Shown one piece after another: positions 42,442 to 54,129 of a stretch of DNA of 64,000 nucleotides. The notes under the pieces were generated by a model that was given only the letters and a program-made list of their open reading frames with translations, did not search any database and was not told the DNA's origin. The stretch is taken from NCBI GenBank assembly GCA_007115705.1, contig QXEO01000464.1, positions 8,982,317 to 9,046,316 on the forward strand. Reading direction: 5' to 3'. Numbering within the stretch: the stretch's first letter is position 1; the number at the start of each line of letters is the position of its first letter. This stretch comes from Dactylis glomerata. Taxonomy: Eukaryota > Streptophyta > Magnoliopsida > Poales > Poaceae. The position numbers and the translations under genes were made by a program.

Positions 42442-45370
42442 AGCATCCCCAAGCTTAACTCCTGCTCGTCCTCGAGTAGGTAAGTGATAACAAAACAATA
42501 ATTTTTGAGGTGACATACACCAACATAATCTTGATCAAATGATTAAAGCATTGAGTGCTGAGATCAAAGTACTCTAAACATGGGCATAAAAGAGATAATC
42601 TTGACAATAAAACTTAGCAACCATGTTATAACATGAAAAGTAACAAAACAAAAGATCATGGGTAATGAAGCATTTGAAAGTCAAGTGTGTGTTTCAACCA
42701 TAAAGAAAAACATAGCAAAGTGGTTTTAAGCTTGTCCTTCGTGGAATAGCAAAACATAAATGCATAGGACACCTTCAAGTTTAAGAGGGCGACTAGATAC
42801 AAATAATTTAAGAACAAGCAAAACCATAATCATGAATCAATCAATAATAAACTTTGGGACTATGCACATTAAACTCAGAATGACAACTATGCTCTCTTAG
42901 AAGGTGCATGACGGTAGAAGGTGGAGACTCAACATAAAAGTAAAAGAAAGGCCCTTCGCAGAGGAAAGCAGTGATTGCAAGTTTTATAAACCTACAAAAA
43001 TTATGATACTATCTTTGAGCTCTCATTGCCCCTATCATAGGCATCTTGAGTGGTTAAGGTTAATGCGAGTACAATTATGAAGCATATGCTTACCAAATCA
43101 TAAGTTGAAAATCTCGTGTATCGTGAAGTACAAATACCCAAACCTCATGCTACTCGACTTAGGTCCCAAGCAAGTTCTTGTCATTGTAAGCATACATGTA
43201 TCATCGAGAATTCCAACCTACCTCTTGCCCGATGACATGGAACAAGCCCACGTCAAAATGGCAAGACAAACAGACAATGAACACCTCGACATCTCTTTTA
43301 TTTACCATTGGTATAGCTTTTTATTGTGAGATGCGTCATCGAATGTCCACTATGGGCATGCTGTAAATTTCCACCATGAATGATGCATGGCTTAGATTAG
43401 TGGCCCAGGCGTTTCTCTGACACATATACAAACTCCATGAGCTCACAAGTTTCCAACTTATTTCACATCACAGGTATTCATAAACAAAAGATCACGATAT
43501 CAACTAAATGAGAGAAAGTGCAATGTTGAAAGCTTGCCCCATGACGACATGGCTGGGCTAACTTCCAACTTACAACCTGCAAGCATAACGTCAACATAAG
43601 AGAGCCACAATGGTCAAATTTATTAAAAGATAGAAAGTAAAGTGTGCCGTCAGGTTCGTGAGAGCTTTACTGACTAATTTTCACTTAACAAAAAAAGTTT
43701 AATTTGAAGGATAGATAAAAGCAAGACGAATGTTCTTGGAATAGCAGATTGCTAATAGGTAGATATGGTGGACACATTGGAAAACTTTGGTTTTTGGGAA
43801 TTGGATGCACAAGAAGTATTCCCTCTCAGTACAAAATGAAGGCTAGCAAAAGACTAGGAGCGACCAACTAAGAGAGCAATAACGGCCATAGTCATGCATA
43901 GCGACAAAACATCATTAACCAAAGCATAAAGTGGTATCATAAGTCAAAAACCAAATGATCATAGAGGCTTATGGCGACTTGTTAGAGTCAAACATGTTGT
44001 AAGCTTGCGCCAAGTCAACCCAAATAAAGCATCAAAGGAGAAAACCACAATAATATGCTCCCATATAACAAAAACAACGCATGATTCTTTCAAAGGCACA
44101 TTAAGCAATCTCAGTCATTTGAGGCAAGTCTTCTACAGCAAAAACTACTAAGCATACTATCAAAATAACATCAAGCATGACATGCAAAAGTCTAAGCCAT
44201 AGTCTAAACAAGCTCCCATTTGTACCACTATAGGCATGAAACTTTTTTCTCTTTTCCAACACCATTCATCCTTTTTGAAACCACTCTTTGAGATGAAAAC
44301 CAACATATACCAGTGGTCTAAATACACCTTGATAAAAAGATATAACAAGATATGAACAAAAATCAAGGCAAAAAATGAAAGCTAAACGCAGTTCTAGAAA
44401 AAAAAGAACACTCGTTGAACGATAAAATGAAAACTAGAGTGTTCTTGGCAATGAAAAAACGAGCTTGTCTCTCTCCAAAACAAACATGATGTGATCCAAC
44501 CATTTATTGCAGCAAACAAAACAAAAGAAAACTGAAACCAAAAGTAAAGATGCTCCAAGAAAAATGCATAGAATACGAAGCAATAAAAATATAGTGTCTT
44601 CAAAGGTGACCTGATTTTTGCTGATGAAGAAGGGGTGCCTTGGGGCATCCCCAAGCTTTGACGCTTGAACTTCTTGGATATTTATTGGGGTGACATGGGA
44701 ATCCCCAATCTTGTGCTTTTTTCCATTCTTCAACTCATCTCATCACTCTCCTTTCCCTACACTTGAAAACTTCCTTCATACAAAACTTCACACAATTCTA
44801 TTAGCAACATTAGCGTAAGCATGATAGTAAATATACTCTTTTGATTCAGTTTCAAACTCAAATATACCATCCATTGATGCATAAGCTACTGTAGCAACTT
44901 CCTCAAAAGTTCTATGATCAAAATAACTCAAAAAGAAAGTGATCGAGAGGCAAACACAAATAGTGGCAGAAATCTGTCAAAACAGAACAGCTGACAAAGA
45001 TCGATTCTTCAGAGGACCTTCTGTTGCACAAATCGAAAAGTGCAAACTAATAAAAGTTTGGAAATAACCTGGGGCATGCGGACAATAAATCATAGATCAA
45101 AAAGATATTGTGATAATTTTCAAGAATTTTTACGGTGCAGCACAGAAATCTATTTCAGGACAGCAACTTCCCCAAATCTTACCTTCCTCAAATTAGAGGT
45201 TCTTCTTGGCACAAAAACGAAATAAAAATAATAAGAAGAGGTCATTACAGTAGTAATAACTTCCAAGACTCAACAAAAAGAAAAAGTACTGAAAAGAAAA
45301 TATTGGGTTATCTCCCAAGAGTGCTTTTCTTTAACGCCTTTGAGCTAGGCGCAGTAATTTGAGAAGATGC
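42442..45370 (-). other. 3' noncoding block and purine tract of element F
   Basis: 2,929 bp, colinear with the blocks of A, D and E, with no gene. AAGCTTGGGGATGC on the minus strand abuts the LTR. Confidence 0.75.
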
Positions 45371-46189
45371 TCACATAAGTACCGGAAAGAACTTGAAGCA
45401 AGAGAGAGCATCAAAAAGCAAATATGAAACAAATTTAAATCTAAACCAGTTCCTATGAAAAGAGTCTTTGTAAATAGACAAGTCATGAAAGTACAAAGCA
45501 ACAAGCATAGGAAGGCAAAACAAGTGCAACTTCAAGAATTCCAACAAAAAGAGGGGAAACTTAATAATATTGAGATGCATAAAACCATGTTTCCCTCTCT
45601 CATAATAACTTTCAGTAGCATCATGAATAGAATTAACAATATAACTATCACATAAAACATTCTTATCATGAGCCATATGCATAAAAGAATTAATACTCCC
45701 TACATGAACAATTGTAGTAGGAGCAAATTCACCAAAATAACTATTCTCATCACCATAATCATCAAAAATAGGAGGAAAATTGTAATCATAGCTTGCTTTC
45801 TCCTTAATAGTAGGTGAACTGGAAATATCATACTCATCATTGTAATCATCATAAGCAATAGAATAGCTATCTTCGAAAAAGTGTTCACTTGTAAACATAT
45901 CATTATTGGAAGGAACATGGATAGCACTAATGGTACAACAATTATTAACCTCAACATTTTCAAAATTGGTACCAAAAAGATTTTCAATATCAAAAGTAGA
46001 GTGCTTTTCCCAATCATGATCACTACTATAGGTAACAGGCATAGGAACATCATCGAGTTCAGACTCATCAAAAACTATGATAGGAGCAACATGTTTAGGG
46101 GAAGATATTGTTTCCTCTCTCCTTTTACTCCTCTTCTTCTTCTTCTTCACTTCTTTAGGAGGGAGAGGCTTGAAAGACAGCTTCTCCAC
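45371..46189 (-). pseudogene. Gag C-terminal basic and hydrophobic domain, element F
   Basis: 272-residue open frame: a Lys/Arg block (EVKKKKKRSKRREE), then STFDIENLFGTN, an acidic Tyr/Asp-rich middle, YYERGKHG, and two hydrophobic stretches (FPLFLLEFLKLHLFCLPMLV and VSYLLFDALSCFKFF). This copy shows that the hydrophobic tail is in frame with gag, so the break in D is secondary. It is separated from the upstream part of its own gag by stops between 46190 and 46315. Function unknown. Confidence 0.72.
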
Positions 46190-46312
46190 ATAACCTGGTT
46201 TACTGACAGAAATGATAGAAGAAACTTTGGAGGATTCCTACTTCTTATTAATAAGATCAAAACACATATTAGTCCTGTCATAGTTTGGCAAAGCCTCATC
46301 CTTTAAAACATT

Positions 46313-47443
46313 TTATATGTAAGTATTTGTGAGGCAATCTTTAACACAATAAAGATGACAACCATGTAGGATGCTAATAGTATCAAAACCACTCATATCT
46401 ACCACAGAAGTTTTTCTCGATAACTCTTCACATCCCAAAAATAAAGTAAGCTCATCATGCTGATTGGGGGTGATCTTGTCATCACAATACAAACTTGCAG
46501 TACTCATTGGATTAGAAAGGCTATAATCATGGCCTGAGCATTGAAAATTAAAATGACCCACTTTATAGCAAAGTTCACAAATAAAAGGATAGATGGTACA
46601 AACCTTTTCACCAAGCTCATTTAGAGCTCTGTCCCACATTCTAGTTTCTTCATTCCTGTGGTGGATACAATATTCTTCTTTGGCGTGACTCTTTTCACAA
46701 GGTCTAAGTGCTCCACAAAAATTAACATGCTTATAAGAAATAGTACTTTCAGAAATTTGAGCATGCTTATTGCAATCATCAATAACAATATCACTTTCCA
46801 TGCAAGTGTCTTTAAAAGGTTCATGATACACGTCCCAATTTCCTTTAGGAACATTAATATGAGAAGCAAAGGCTCTAAAGCAATAAACCATAATTTGAGG
46901 ATCAAGACCATATTTAGCACTAATCTTTTGAAAATCAACAGTTTCAGCGAAAGACTTAATGCAATCATATTCATAGTTTATATCTGATCCTTTACCTTTG
47001 TCGCAATCCCAATCTTGGATATTACTTTGAATTGTTTCGAGCAAATCCCACTTGGCTTCAACATCCTTGCTTGTGAAAGACCCCTCAAAATAGGCATCTA
47101 GATAGTCCTTGTTATGTCCTGAAAGCCTTGCATAAAAATTATTAATAACAATATTACGGGGGAGCTCATGAATGGGACATTTGAGCATTAGTGACTTCAA
47201 TCTTCCCCATGCTTGGGCAATGCTTTCTCCATCATGAGGATGAAAATTATAAATATAATTCCTATCTTTATGAATCTCACTAGAAGGATAGAATTTAGAA
47301 TAAAAGAGAGGTACAATTTCCTCCCAGCCAATAGGTCGGTCATCCTTCAGCATCTTATACCATTCCACAGCTCTGCCCTTTACTGATAAAGAGAATAGCT
47401 TCCTCTTAACCTTACTTGTTGAAATACCTGCACACTTGAACAA
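46313..47443 (-). pseudogene. Gag capsid and zinc-knuckle part, element F
   Basis: 376-residue frame homologous to about residues 129-497 of D gag: capsid core (KLFSLSVKGRAVEWY, IVPLFYSKFYPSSE, GESIAQAWGRLK) and a knuckle-like CELCYKVGHFNFQC, with a small insertion after it compared with D. The 5' end is cut by the Helitron at 47453 and the frame stops at 46315. Confidence 0.82.
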
Positions 47444-47452
47444 CTCGCATAA

Positions 47453-49002
47453 TCTCTACCTAATAATAAAGGACGCAAGGGTTCCATGGTTTGGTTTCTT
47501 CCAACACTTTTTTTGGACCAATTTACCCTTCCACCAAATCGCCCCCATGGTTCGAGTAAATTACAAACACTACCACCGCTTATGTAAAATAGGCGGTTGA
47601 CGCCCGTAGTCTCGCGACCCTCTCGTCGTTCTCGCTCGACAGCGGCGCCGCCTAGGGTTCAGCCCCGCATTCTTCGACGCCGGCATCCATACGCGCACGG
47701 AGCTCTCTACCACCGGCCACCCTCATGAGTTCTCCACCACTGCCCGCATCCAGCCAACGGTGGCGTGCCTCCCGGCCCGGCGTCCGCGAGAGCTAGCTGG
47801 AGCCGCCCCTTCTCTGACTCGTGGTCAACTCTCGTATAGATTGATTCGTTGCTTGCTAGGTGAGGAATGAGAAGGGACTTCCCGGCCCAAAGGGCGGCCT
47901 CTTGTCAGCAGGCCTCACCTCCATCCCATCTCTCCTGATTCTGGCAATCCAACATCAAATCAGATTGATTCGAGGTAGACCGAGAAGGATTTGGGGGACA
48001 GGAACGAACATAGGAGGTCGGGAGGCAAGATGGATGGCGTTCGGGGTCGATCTGGAACCAGAAGCTCGGTTCATGGAGGGGAGGAGCCGGAGGAGTAACC
48101 ATCGGCCACCCCCTCCCGAGCCACCGGAGACGCACCCCTACGGCCGTCCGCCGCTGCAGCTGTCCACCCCTCGTGCGGCCACCAACCCTCTGCATTTTCT
48201 GGATCAGCGACAGCGGTATGTGGCTCTGGCCTCCAGATGTGCGACTGTGGAGTGCGGAATGTATCACATCGGCAGTGTCGTAGGGGAATTGTGCGTAAGT
48301 CGCCTTCACCATTGAGCTAAAAGGCCACGGGAACAAGGTGCTGCACGTCGGCCCTGAGCAGCTGAGTGCTGCTGGCCTGATCACCACGGGGATGCTGGAG
48401 TGCGTGTGTCAAACCAAGTACGGTAGGATTGGACCAAATGATCATCAGTTTGTCAAGAGTAGGAAGCAGCCAATCGCCTGCAATTTTTTCCTGCTTGTGT
48501 CGCTCCCCATGGTGCACCGCCTGTTCCGCTCCAGAAGGGCTCTCATGCCACTCTTCTATCTCTGATTTGGCTTATGCATTCTTTAGGCGCATCATAAGCA
48601 TCAAGTAAAAAAATGGAGAGATAGCAATTGTCTAGGTGATTGAATGAAAACTAAATGGGTGGGTGAGAAAAATTGTCATCGCTGCTTCATCCATTAAAAT
48701 TAATAAGATGTGCATGGTTTTTAAAACTTTTCTTCAATAAGAATAAATCCATGTATCTAAGAAATAGTTGATGGTATCATTAAAATAGATTTATCAAAAA
48801 AATCTAAATATTAATTATAAACTATATAATTGAGATATTATTGTCTAAATCTTTTGGTCAAAGTTTATCTTCTTGAAGTACATATACTCATTATTCATAG
48901 AAATAGAGGTACTATTGGCCAAGTTTTAATGCCACTGTGTCTATAAAATAAGGTACACATATTTTTTTTATCTTCCGGTGCAACGCACGGGTATTTTCCT
49001 AG
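47453..49002 (+). mobile_element. Helitron, non-autonomous (1,550 bp)
   Basis: Starts TCTCTACCTAATAATAAAGG and ends GGGTATTTTCCTAG, with the required 5' TC and 3' CTAG. A hairpin (CCGGTGCAACGCACGG, 48975-48990) lies 8 nt before CTAG. It is inserted between A and T with no target duplication. The empty site is preserved in element D between 35310 and 35311, which makes the boundaries secure. The inside has a GC-rich segment (about 47620-48560) unlike the surroundings, possibly a captured gene fragment, followed by AT-rich DNA. No Rep/helicase. Confidence 0.93.
48975..48990 (+). terminator. Helitron 3' hairpin
   Basis: Six-base-pair stem CCG-TGC/GCA-CGG with one bulged G and a short loop, 8 nt from the CTAG end. 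This is the position of the rolling-circle termination hairpin known for Helitrons. Confidence 0.8.
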
Positions 49003-49056
49003 TTCATGTATAAAGAGCAAACGATCACCAGGATGGACAGTTCCATCCCCTAAATA

Positions 49057-49389
49057 TCAATTATTCATAGCACGTTCAACGATTTTCATAGGTATTTTAA
49101 AAGGATGAGGATCACAAACATCATTAGAATTATCACATATGGGAGATAAAATATCATCAGAGCAAATTTTCTCCACTACAGCTGGGGAACTAAAAATATC
49201 ATGCTTATCAAAACCAGCTTCCCCAAGCTTAGACTTTTCTGTAGCATTAGCAATAATGGTGTTCAAAGAATTCATACAAATAACATTGCTATTAGCATGC
49301 GAACAAAGCTCTAAAGGTTTTTCAATTTTCACTTCAAACACTTCACGTCCTAACTCAAGAAAAATACTATAAAACTCTTTGTTTTCCAT
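49057..49389 (-). pseudogene. Gag N-terminus, element F
   Basis: 110 residues from MENKEFYSIF, matching the first 105 or so residues of D gag with a small insertion. A nonsense change at 49057-49059 replaces a codon that is Cys in D, then about 50 bp of coding sequence run to the Helitron at 49002. Confidence 0.8.
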
Positions 49390-49501
49390 TAAGCCTAACT
49401 AGTGAAAATAAAAACAAGAAACAAAAAGATATAATTGCAGAATCTAAAGGAAATAACTTCGAGCACTCAAACACGAGGATGCGAGTACCTTTTACCTTAC
49501 C

Positions 49502-49519
49502 TCCCCGCCAACGGCGCCA
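49502..49519 (-). other. tRNA-Asp primer-binding site of element F
   Basis: TGGCGCCGTTGGCGGGGA on the minus strand, one mismatch to tRNA-Asp, 10 nt from the LTR at 49530. Confidence 0.87.
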
Positions 49520-49529
49520 GAAAAGAGCT

Positions 49530-50955
49530 TGATGTCTACGAACGCTTATATCCTTGTAGACAGTGTTGGGCCTCCAAGTGCAGAGGTTTGTAGAACAGCT
49601 GCAAGTTTCCCTTGAGTGGATCACCCAAGGTTTATCGAACTCAGGGAGGAGGAGGTCAAAGCTATCCCTCTCAAGCAACCCTGCCATTACGATACAAGAA
49701 GTCTCTTGTGTCCCTAACACACCCAATACACTTGTCAGATGTATAGGTGCACTAGTTCGGCAAAGAGATAGTGAAATACAAGTAATATGGATGATTATAA
49801 GTAGTAAATGTAATCTAAAATAAATATTGCTGCGAGCAAACATGTAACAAAACTGAATATAAACGGTGTTTCAATGCTTAGAAACAAGGCCTAGGGATCA
49901 TACTTTCACTAGTGCACACTCTCAACAAAGATAACATAATTGAACACATAAATAACTATCTTCACTATGCTACTCCAAACTATTCTCCAATGGATAACGA
50001 ACACTAATCATGTGTAGGGCTACGAAGCACTCCTCAAAGTTTGCATTTCCCCAAACTAGATTGCCCCACACTATCACCTTGAGTGCACTAGATGGTTCCA
50101 ACAAACACCAACAAATCATAGAGACACTAGCCAAAGAGACACACATAATGCACACATGTACCTTCTCATCATGATACAAGGTGTCTCCGGCGATTACAAT
50201 AATAAAGCACAGGAGTAGCATAATATATGAAGAACTGCATCTACCAATTCAACTAGATACAAAGCTCATGATCACATATAGATCACATCATGGGAGAGAG
50301 AGGTGAACCACATAGCTACCGGTAGAGCCCTCAGCCCCGGGGGGAAGTACTCCCTCCTCATCATGGGAGACAGCAAGGTTGATGTAGATGGCGGTGAAGT
50401 CGATGGAGACGGCGGTGGAGGCGATGGAGTCGATGGAGATGGCTCCGGGAGCACTTCCCCGTCCCAGCAGGGTGCCGAAATAGAGACTTCTATCCCCCGA
50501 AACTCATCGGTGGCAGCGGCAGAGCTGTGGAACTCTTTCTCGAAAAACACTTATTGATTTAGGGTTTGGAGTCAGAAGGCTTTATATAGGCGGAGAGGCG
50601 GCATCAGAGGTAGACCAGGGGACCCACACCACCCCCTCGCGCAGCCAAGGGGGGGCACCAGCCCTAGGTGTGGCTGCTCCCTGGCCCCCCTCCGGCTCTC
50701 CTTCGGTCTTCGTCTAGTGTCCGGGAAAAATATGAGGTTTGGGCTTCATTTCGTCCAATTCTGAGAATATTTCCTATGTAGCTTTTCTAAAACACGAAAA
50801 TAGCAGAAAACAGGGAATTGGCACTATGGCATCTCGTCAATAGGTTAGTTCTAGAAAATGCATAAAAATGCCACGAAGTGTAACAAAACACAAAGCAAAT
50901 GGTGCATAAACAAGCATGGAGCATCAAAAATTATAGATACGTTTGAGACGTATCA
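49530..50955 (-). repeat. 5' LTR of element F (1,426 bp)
   Basis: Direct repeat of 41013-42441. The palindrome region (about 50620-50690) retains outer CCACACC/GGTGTGG arms. ATGCT follows at 50956. Confidence 0.9.
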
Positions 50956-50960
50956 ATGCT

Positions 50961-51981
50961 TCTCCCAGGACTGCTTGTCCCAGGTTCTCTAGATCCCCCT
51001 CATCTGCTACATCACCATTGAAGCAATCACCTTAAAGAGGGGTTTGGCGAGTCCATCGTCAGCGACCAGGTACAATCGACCTGAAACCCTACATCCTTCA
51101 AATTTCCCTTCTCCAGAACTACTTCTCCACTACGAACCCCCTTCTCCTGGACTGCTGCTCCAACCCCAGCACCCTTTTGCACTACGTGTACTTCCTACTG
51201 CACTGCTACATCTTCTTTTGCAAACTAAATCTGGTACATCAAATTCAGTACATGCTGACTGATTAGAACAAAATAAAATTGGGAGAATTCATAAACAGAA
51301 GCAGGGGAAAAATAACATCCAGTTCTAGGATTTGGTTACTGATACATCCAGGGTGGAGAAACTGCAAGCTTTAAATTTATATGTAAGCTGAGGAAAAACA
51401 TCACCTTTGTACACAGAGGACTTGAACCTGCAACACCTGTAAGCTTTAAATTTATATGTAACTACATATTATCCCTACATGTTTCCAAAATCCCTGCATG
51501 TAATCTGATAAAAGGATCTAATTCCTTAAGCAACACTCATATATAACCAAAAAGTAGACAAACCAGTGCATGCAAAAGAGTGCATTTAGATTTCTGAACA
51601 TCCCTACTACTCAGAAAAGCTTACAATCTACATTGTACCATCTAAAAGGAACCATTGATGCCAAACCTGGAAGGTCATGAAAACAGATGTTCTACTCTTA
51701 TCATACAGAAAGTTTCAAGTTTCCATGGCACGGGCTACATCTTCTGTTGTCCAACAAAAGAAGATGCCTTTTTCAGAGTACAAAAGCTTCGCAGTTGCAA
51801 CATATGTACCTGCATTTGTTTCAACAATGAAAATAGTTTAGTATGTAACTACATCATTGGATGAACCACATAAGTATACATAGACAGTAGCATGTTTTCA
51901 TGACATTGTCCATTTGATCTTCGGTTACATTGACAATTTGAGCAAGAAAAATGAATTGTAATGTTCTGATCAGAATGTACA
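50961..51981 (+). other. Upstream region of the FAR1/MULE pseudogene
   Basis: Continuous with 39990-41012 before F inserted. CT-rich 5'-UTR-like DNA to about 51250, then AT-rich DNA with a direct repeat AAGCTTTAAATTTATATGTA (about 51368 and 51441). No gene seen. Confidence 0.45.
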
Positions 51982-54100
51982 TTGTTTTTTCTTACAAAAG
52001 ATACATTTTTCAACATGCCTAAGTGTTTCAAGTACTGGTTTGGAGAACTTGACCTAAACCATCCATTTGATGATGATGGTGGTTCTGGAATGCATGAGGA
52101 TGAGCATGCTACATCCTATGGGTACAATGTTGAGGAACCTGGCACTGCAGAAGATAGGACTACAGATGGTACAACTGAGAACCCTCAGAGAGGAGAGGCT
52201 GCAGCTACATGTGTGCCTGACCAACCCGACCATCCAGATGTAACTGGACCTTCGGTGGCTCATTCAAAGAAGTAACACAAATCACATTCAAATGTGCAAA
52301 CATGAGTTACACTGTCCAGTGAGGAGAGTGGCAGTGATGGTGAAGTACAATCAACACCAGAAGGGTTTGTCCCTGCCACACCCTTTGTTGGCATGGTATT
52401 TGATTCACATTTGGATGCTCTAGCGCATTACAACAGATATGCAAAGCACATTGGCTTCTCCATCAGAATTGAATCATCGAGGAAATCAACTAAAGATGGT
52501 GAAAAGGACAAAAGCTTGTTTGTTTGTAACAAAGCTGGTAAAAATCTAGAAGACGAAGAAGGTCCAATGAAGCAGAGGTTGCGGACCATAACCAAATTGT
52601 TCGAATGCGAGGCAAAGTTGTGTGTTAAGCGTGTTGGGGCTAGATGACATGTAACACGGTTTGTTGAGGAGCATACTCACGATCTTATTTAGAAATTTAA
52701 GTTGAAGAAGTATCTAAAGTCACACAAAAAGATACCACCTGAAGAAAGGAAATTTATTGACTTGCTACATGAGGTTAACCTTAGCTCTAGTAGAATTATG
52801 CAGATAATGGGTGAATTGTATGGAAGCAAGAAGAATGTTCCCTACGATTCTAAGACAATCAACAACTACACTGCAACCCTAGGCGAAAAAAGAAAGATTC
52901 AAGGACATACCATCACTCTTTGATTACTTTGAAGAGATAAAACATCATGATCCAAAATTCGTCTGCAAATATAAGCTTGATGAAGAGTCGAGGGTTCAAA
53001 ATCTATTTTGGGTAGATGGAGCTGCTAGAGAAGTTTACAAGCAGTACAATGATTGCATTTGATTTGATACAACATTCTTGACGAATATGTATAAGATGCC
53101 TTGTGCGCCGTTCATAGGTATAAACATGTATGGTCAATCCATTCAACTTGGCTGTGGTTTTGGCAGGCATGAAAGGATTGAAGACTTTGTTAGGCTATTT
53201 TAAAAGTTTCTGGAATGCATGGATGGGCTACATCCAATGAATATCATTACAGACCAAGATGCAGTGATGCACAGTGCAATAATAACGCTGCTACCACACA
53301 GCTATCACCGGAATTGTCATTGGCACATCATGCATAGAGAGTTCAAGAAAAACTTGGTCCATTTGTTGCTAAAAGAGAAGATTTGAGAAAGGATTTCAAT
53401 GAGGTGATTGATTACAGCTTAAGTGTTGAGGAGTTTGAAACAAAGTGGGCTGAAATGTTGGTTAAGCATGATATAGTTGAAAACAAGCACTTTTTGATAT
53501 CTATGACCTAAGAGAGAGTGCTTTGTTCCAGTGTATTTCAAGAACCGCTTCTTCCCATTTTTGCAAACTATGGCTCGTAGTGAGGGATTCAATGCGGTTC
53601 TTAAGCGGTATGTTAACCCGCATGATAGCCTCCTATGTTTCTTCAAGCAGTACATGAAGCTGCAGGAAGATATTGATATGCATGAAGACACACACACGAG
53701 TTTGCTGGAGAAGACAAGATTGTGAGGCTTTGGTCTGAATTTCCTATAGAGAAGCAGATGATGGAAACATACACTCTACCACTATACAACCGGTTCCAGG
53801 TTGTGCTCCGGAAGATTACGTCTTACAATGCATGCGATTGTGGTGGTGGTGTCTTTGAGATTTTTCCAGTCATTGGATCTGTACTTGGTTATGGAAGGAG
53901 GACTTACAAGGTCGATGTTGACTATGACAATGAAACTTACACATGTCAGTGCTGCAAGTTCGATAAGGATGGTATTGTGGTGACCCAGCATACCACTGCA
54001 TGTGTAGTATGCAAGTCGTTGACATAACACCAATGAAACACCATCTCACTAGTATTACATCGATTAGAGTGGTACAACAGAAACATTGTAGGTCCAAGGT
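51982..54100 (+). pseudogene. FAR1/FHY3-type Mutator-like transposase, decayed
   Basis: Several frames together follow the order of FAR1-family MULE transposases. An acidic N-terminal region occupies 51982-52275. A FAR1 DNA-binding domain follows at about 52370-52690 (FDSHLDALAHYNRYAKHIGF; FVEEHTHDL). The MULE transposase core lies at about 53000-53400, with FDTTFLTNMYKMPCAPF (Asp codon at 53066), NIITDQDAV (near 53253) and a CHWHIM segment near 53315. A C-terminal region with FFKQYM and a degraded SWIM-type zinc finger (YTCQCCKFDKDGI) ends near 54060. At least four stops or frameshifts (52276, 52645, 52692, 53062) make it nonfunctional. FAR1 relatives in plants include domesticated light-signalling factors, but this copy looks like a dead transposon. 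Confidence 0.85.
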
Positions 54101-54129
54101 ATGTCTATAGGATTACAATTTTCAGCATA

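Larger units (their letters stand above)
41013..50955 (-). mobile_element. Element F: complete, pol-less Athila-like element with nested Helitron (9,943 bp)
   Basis: LTRs 41013-42441 and 49530-50955, perfect 5-bp target duplication ATGCT (41008-41012 and 50956-50960), PBS and purine tract in place. Same layout as D: gag, hydrophobic C-terminal domain, noncoding block of 2.93 kb. LTRs differ by roughly 3% over the first 130 bp, so it is older than D. Gag is broken by a stop, by the Helitron and by further stops. Confidence 0.93.

Noticed and set aside
47860..48565. Possible host gene in the GC-rich segment
   Set aside because: It lies fully inside the Helitron, frames are short and have no recognisable domain. 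Treated as a possible captured fragment only.
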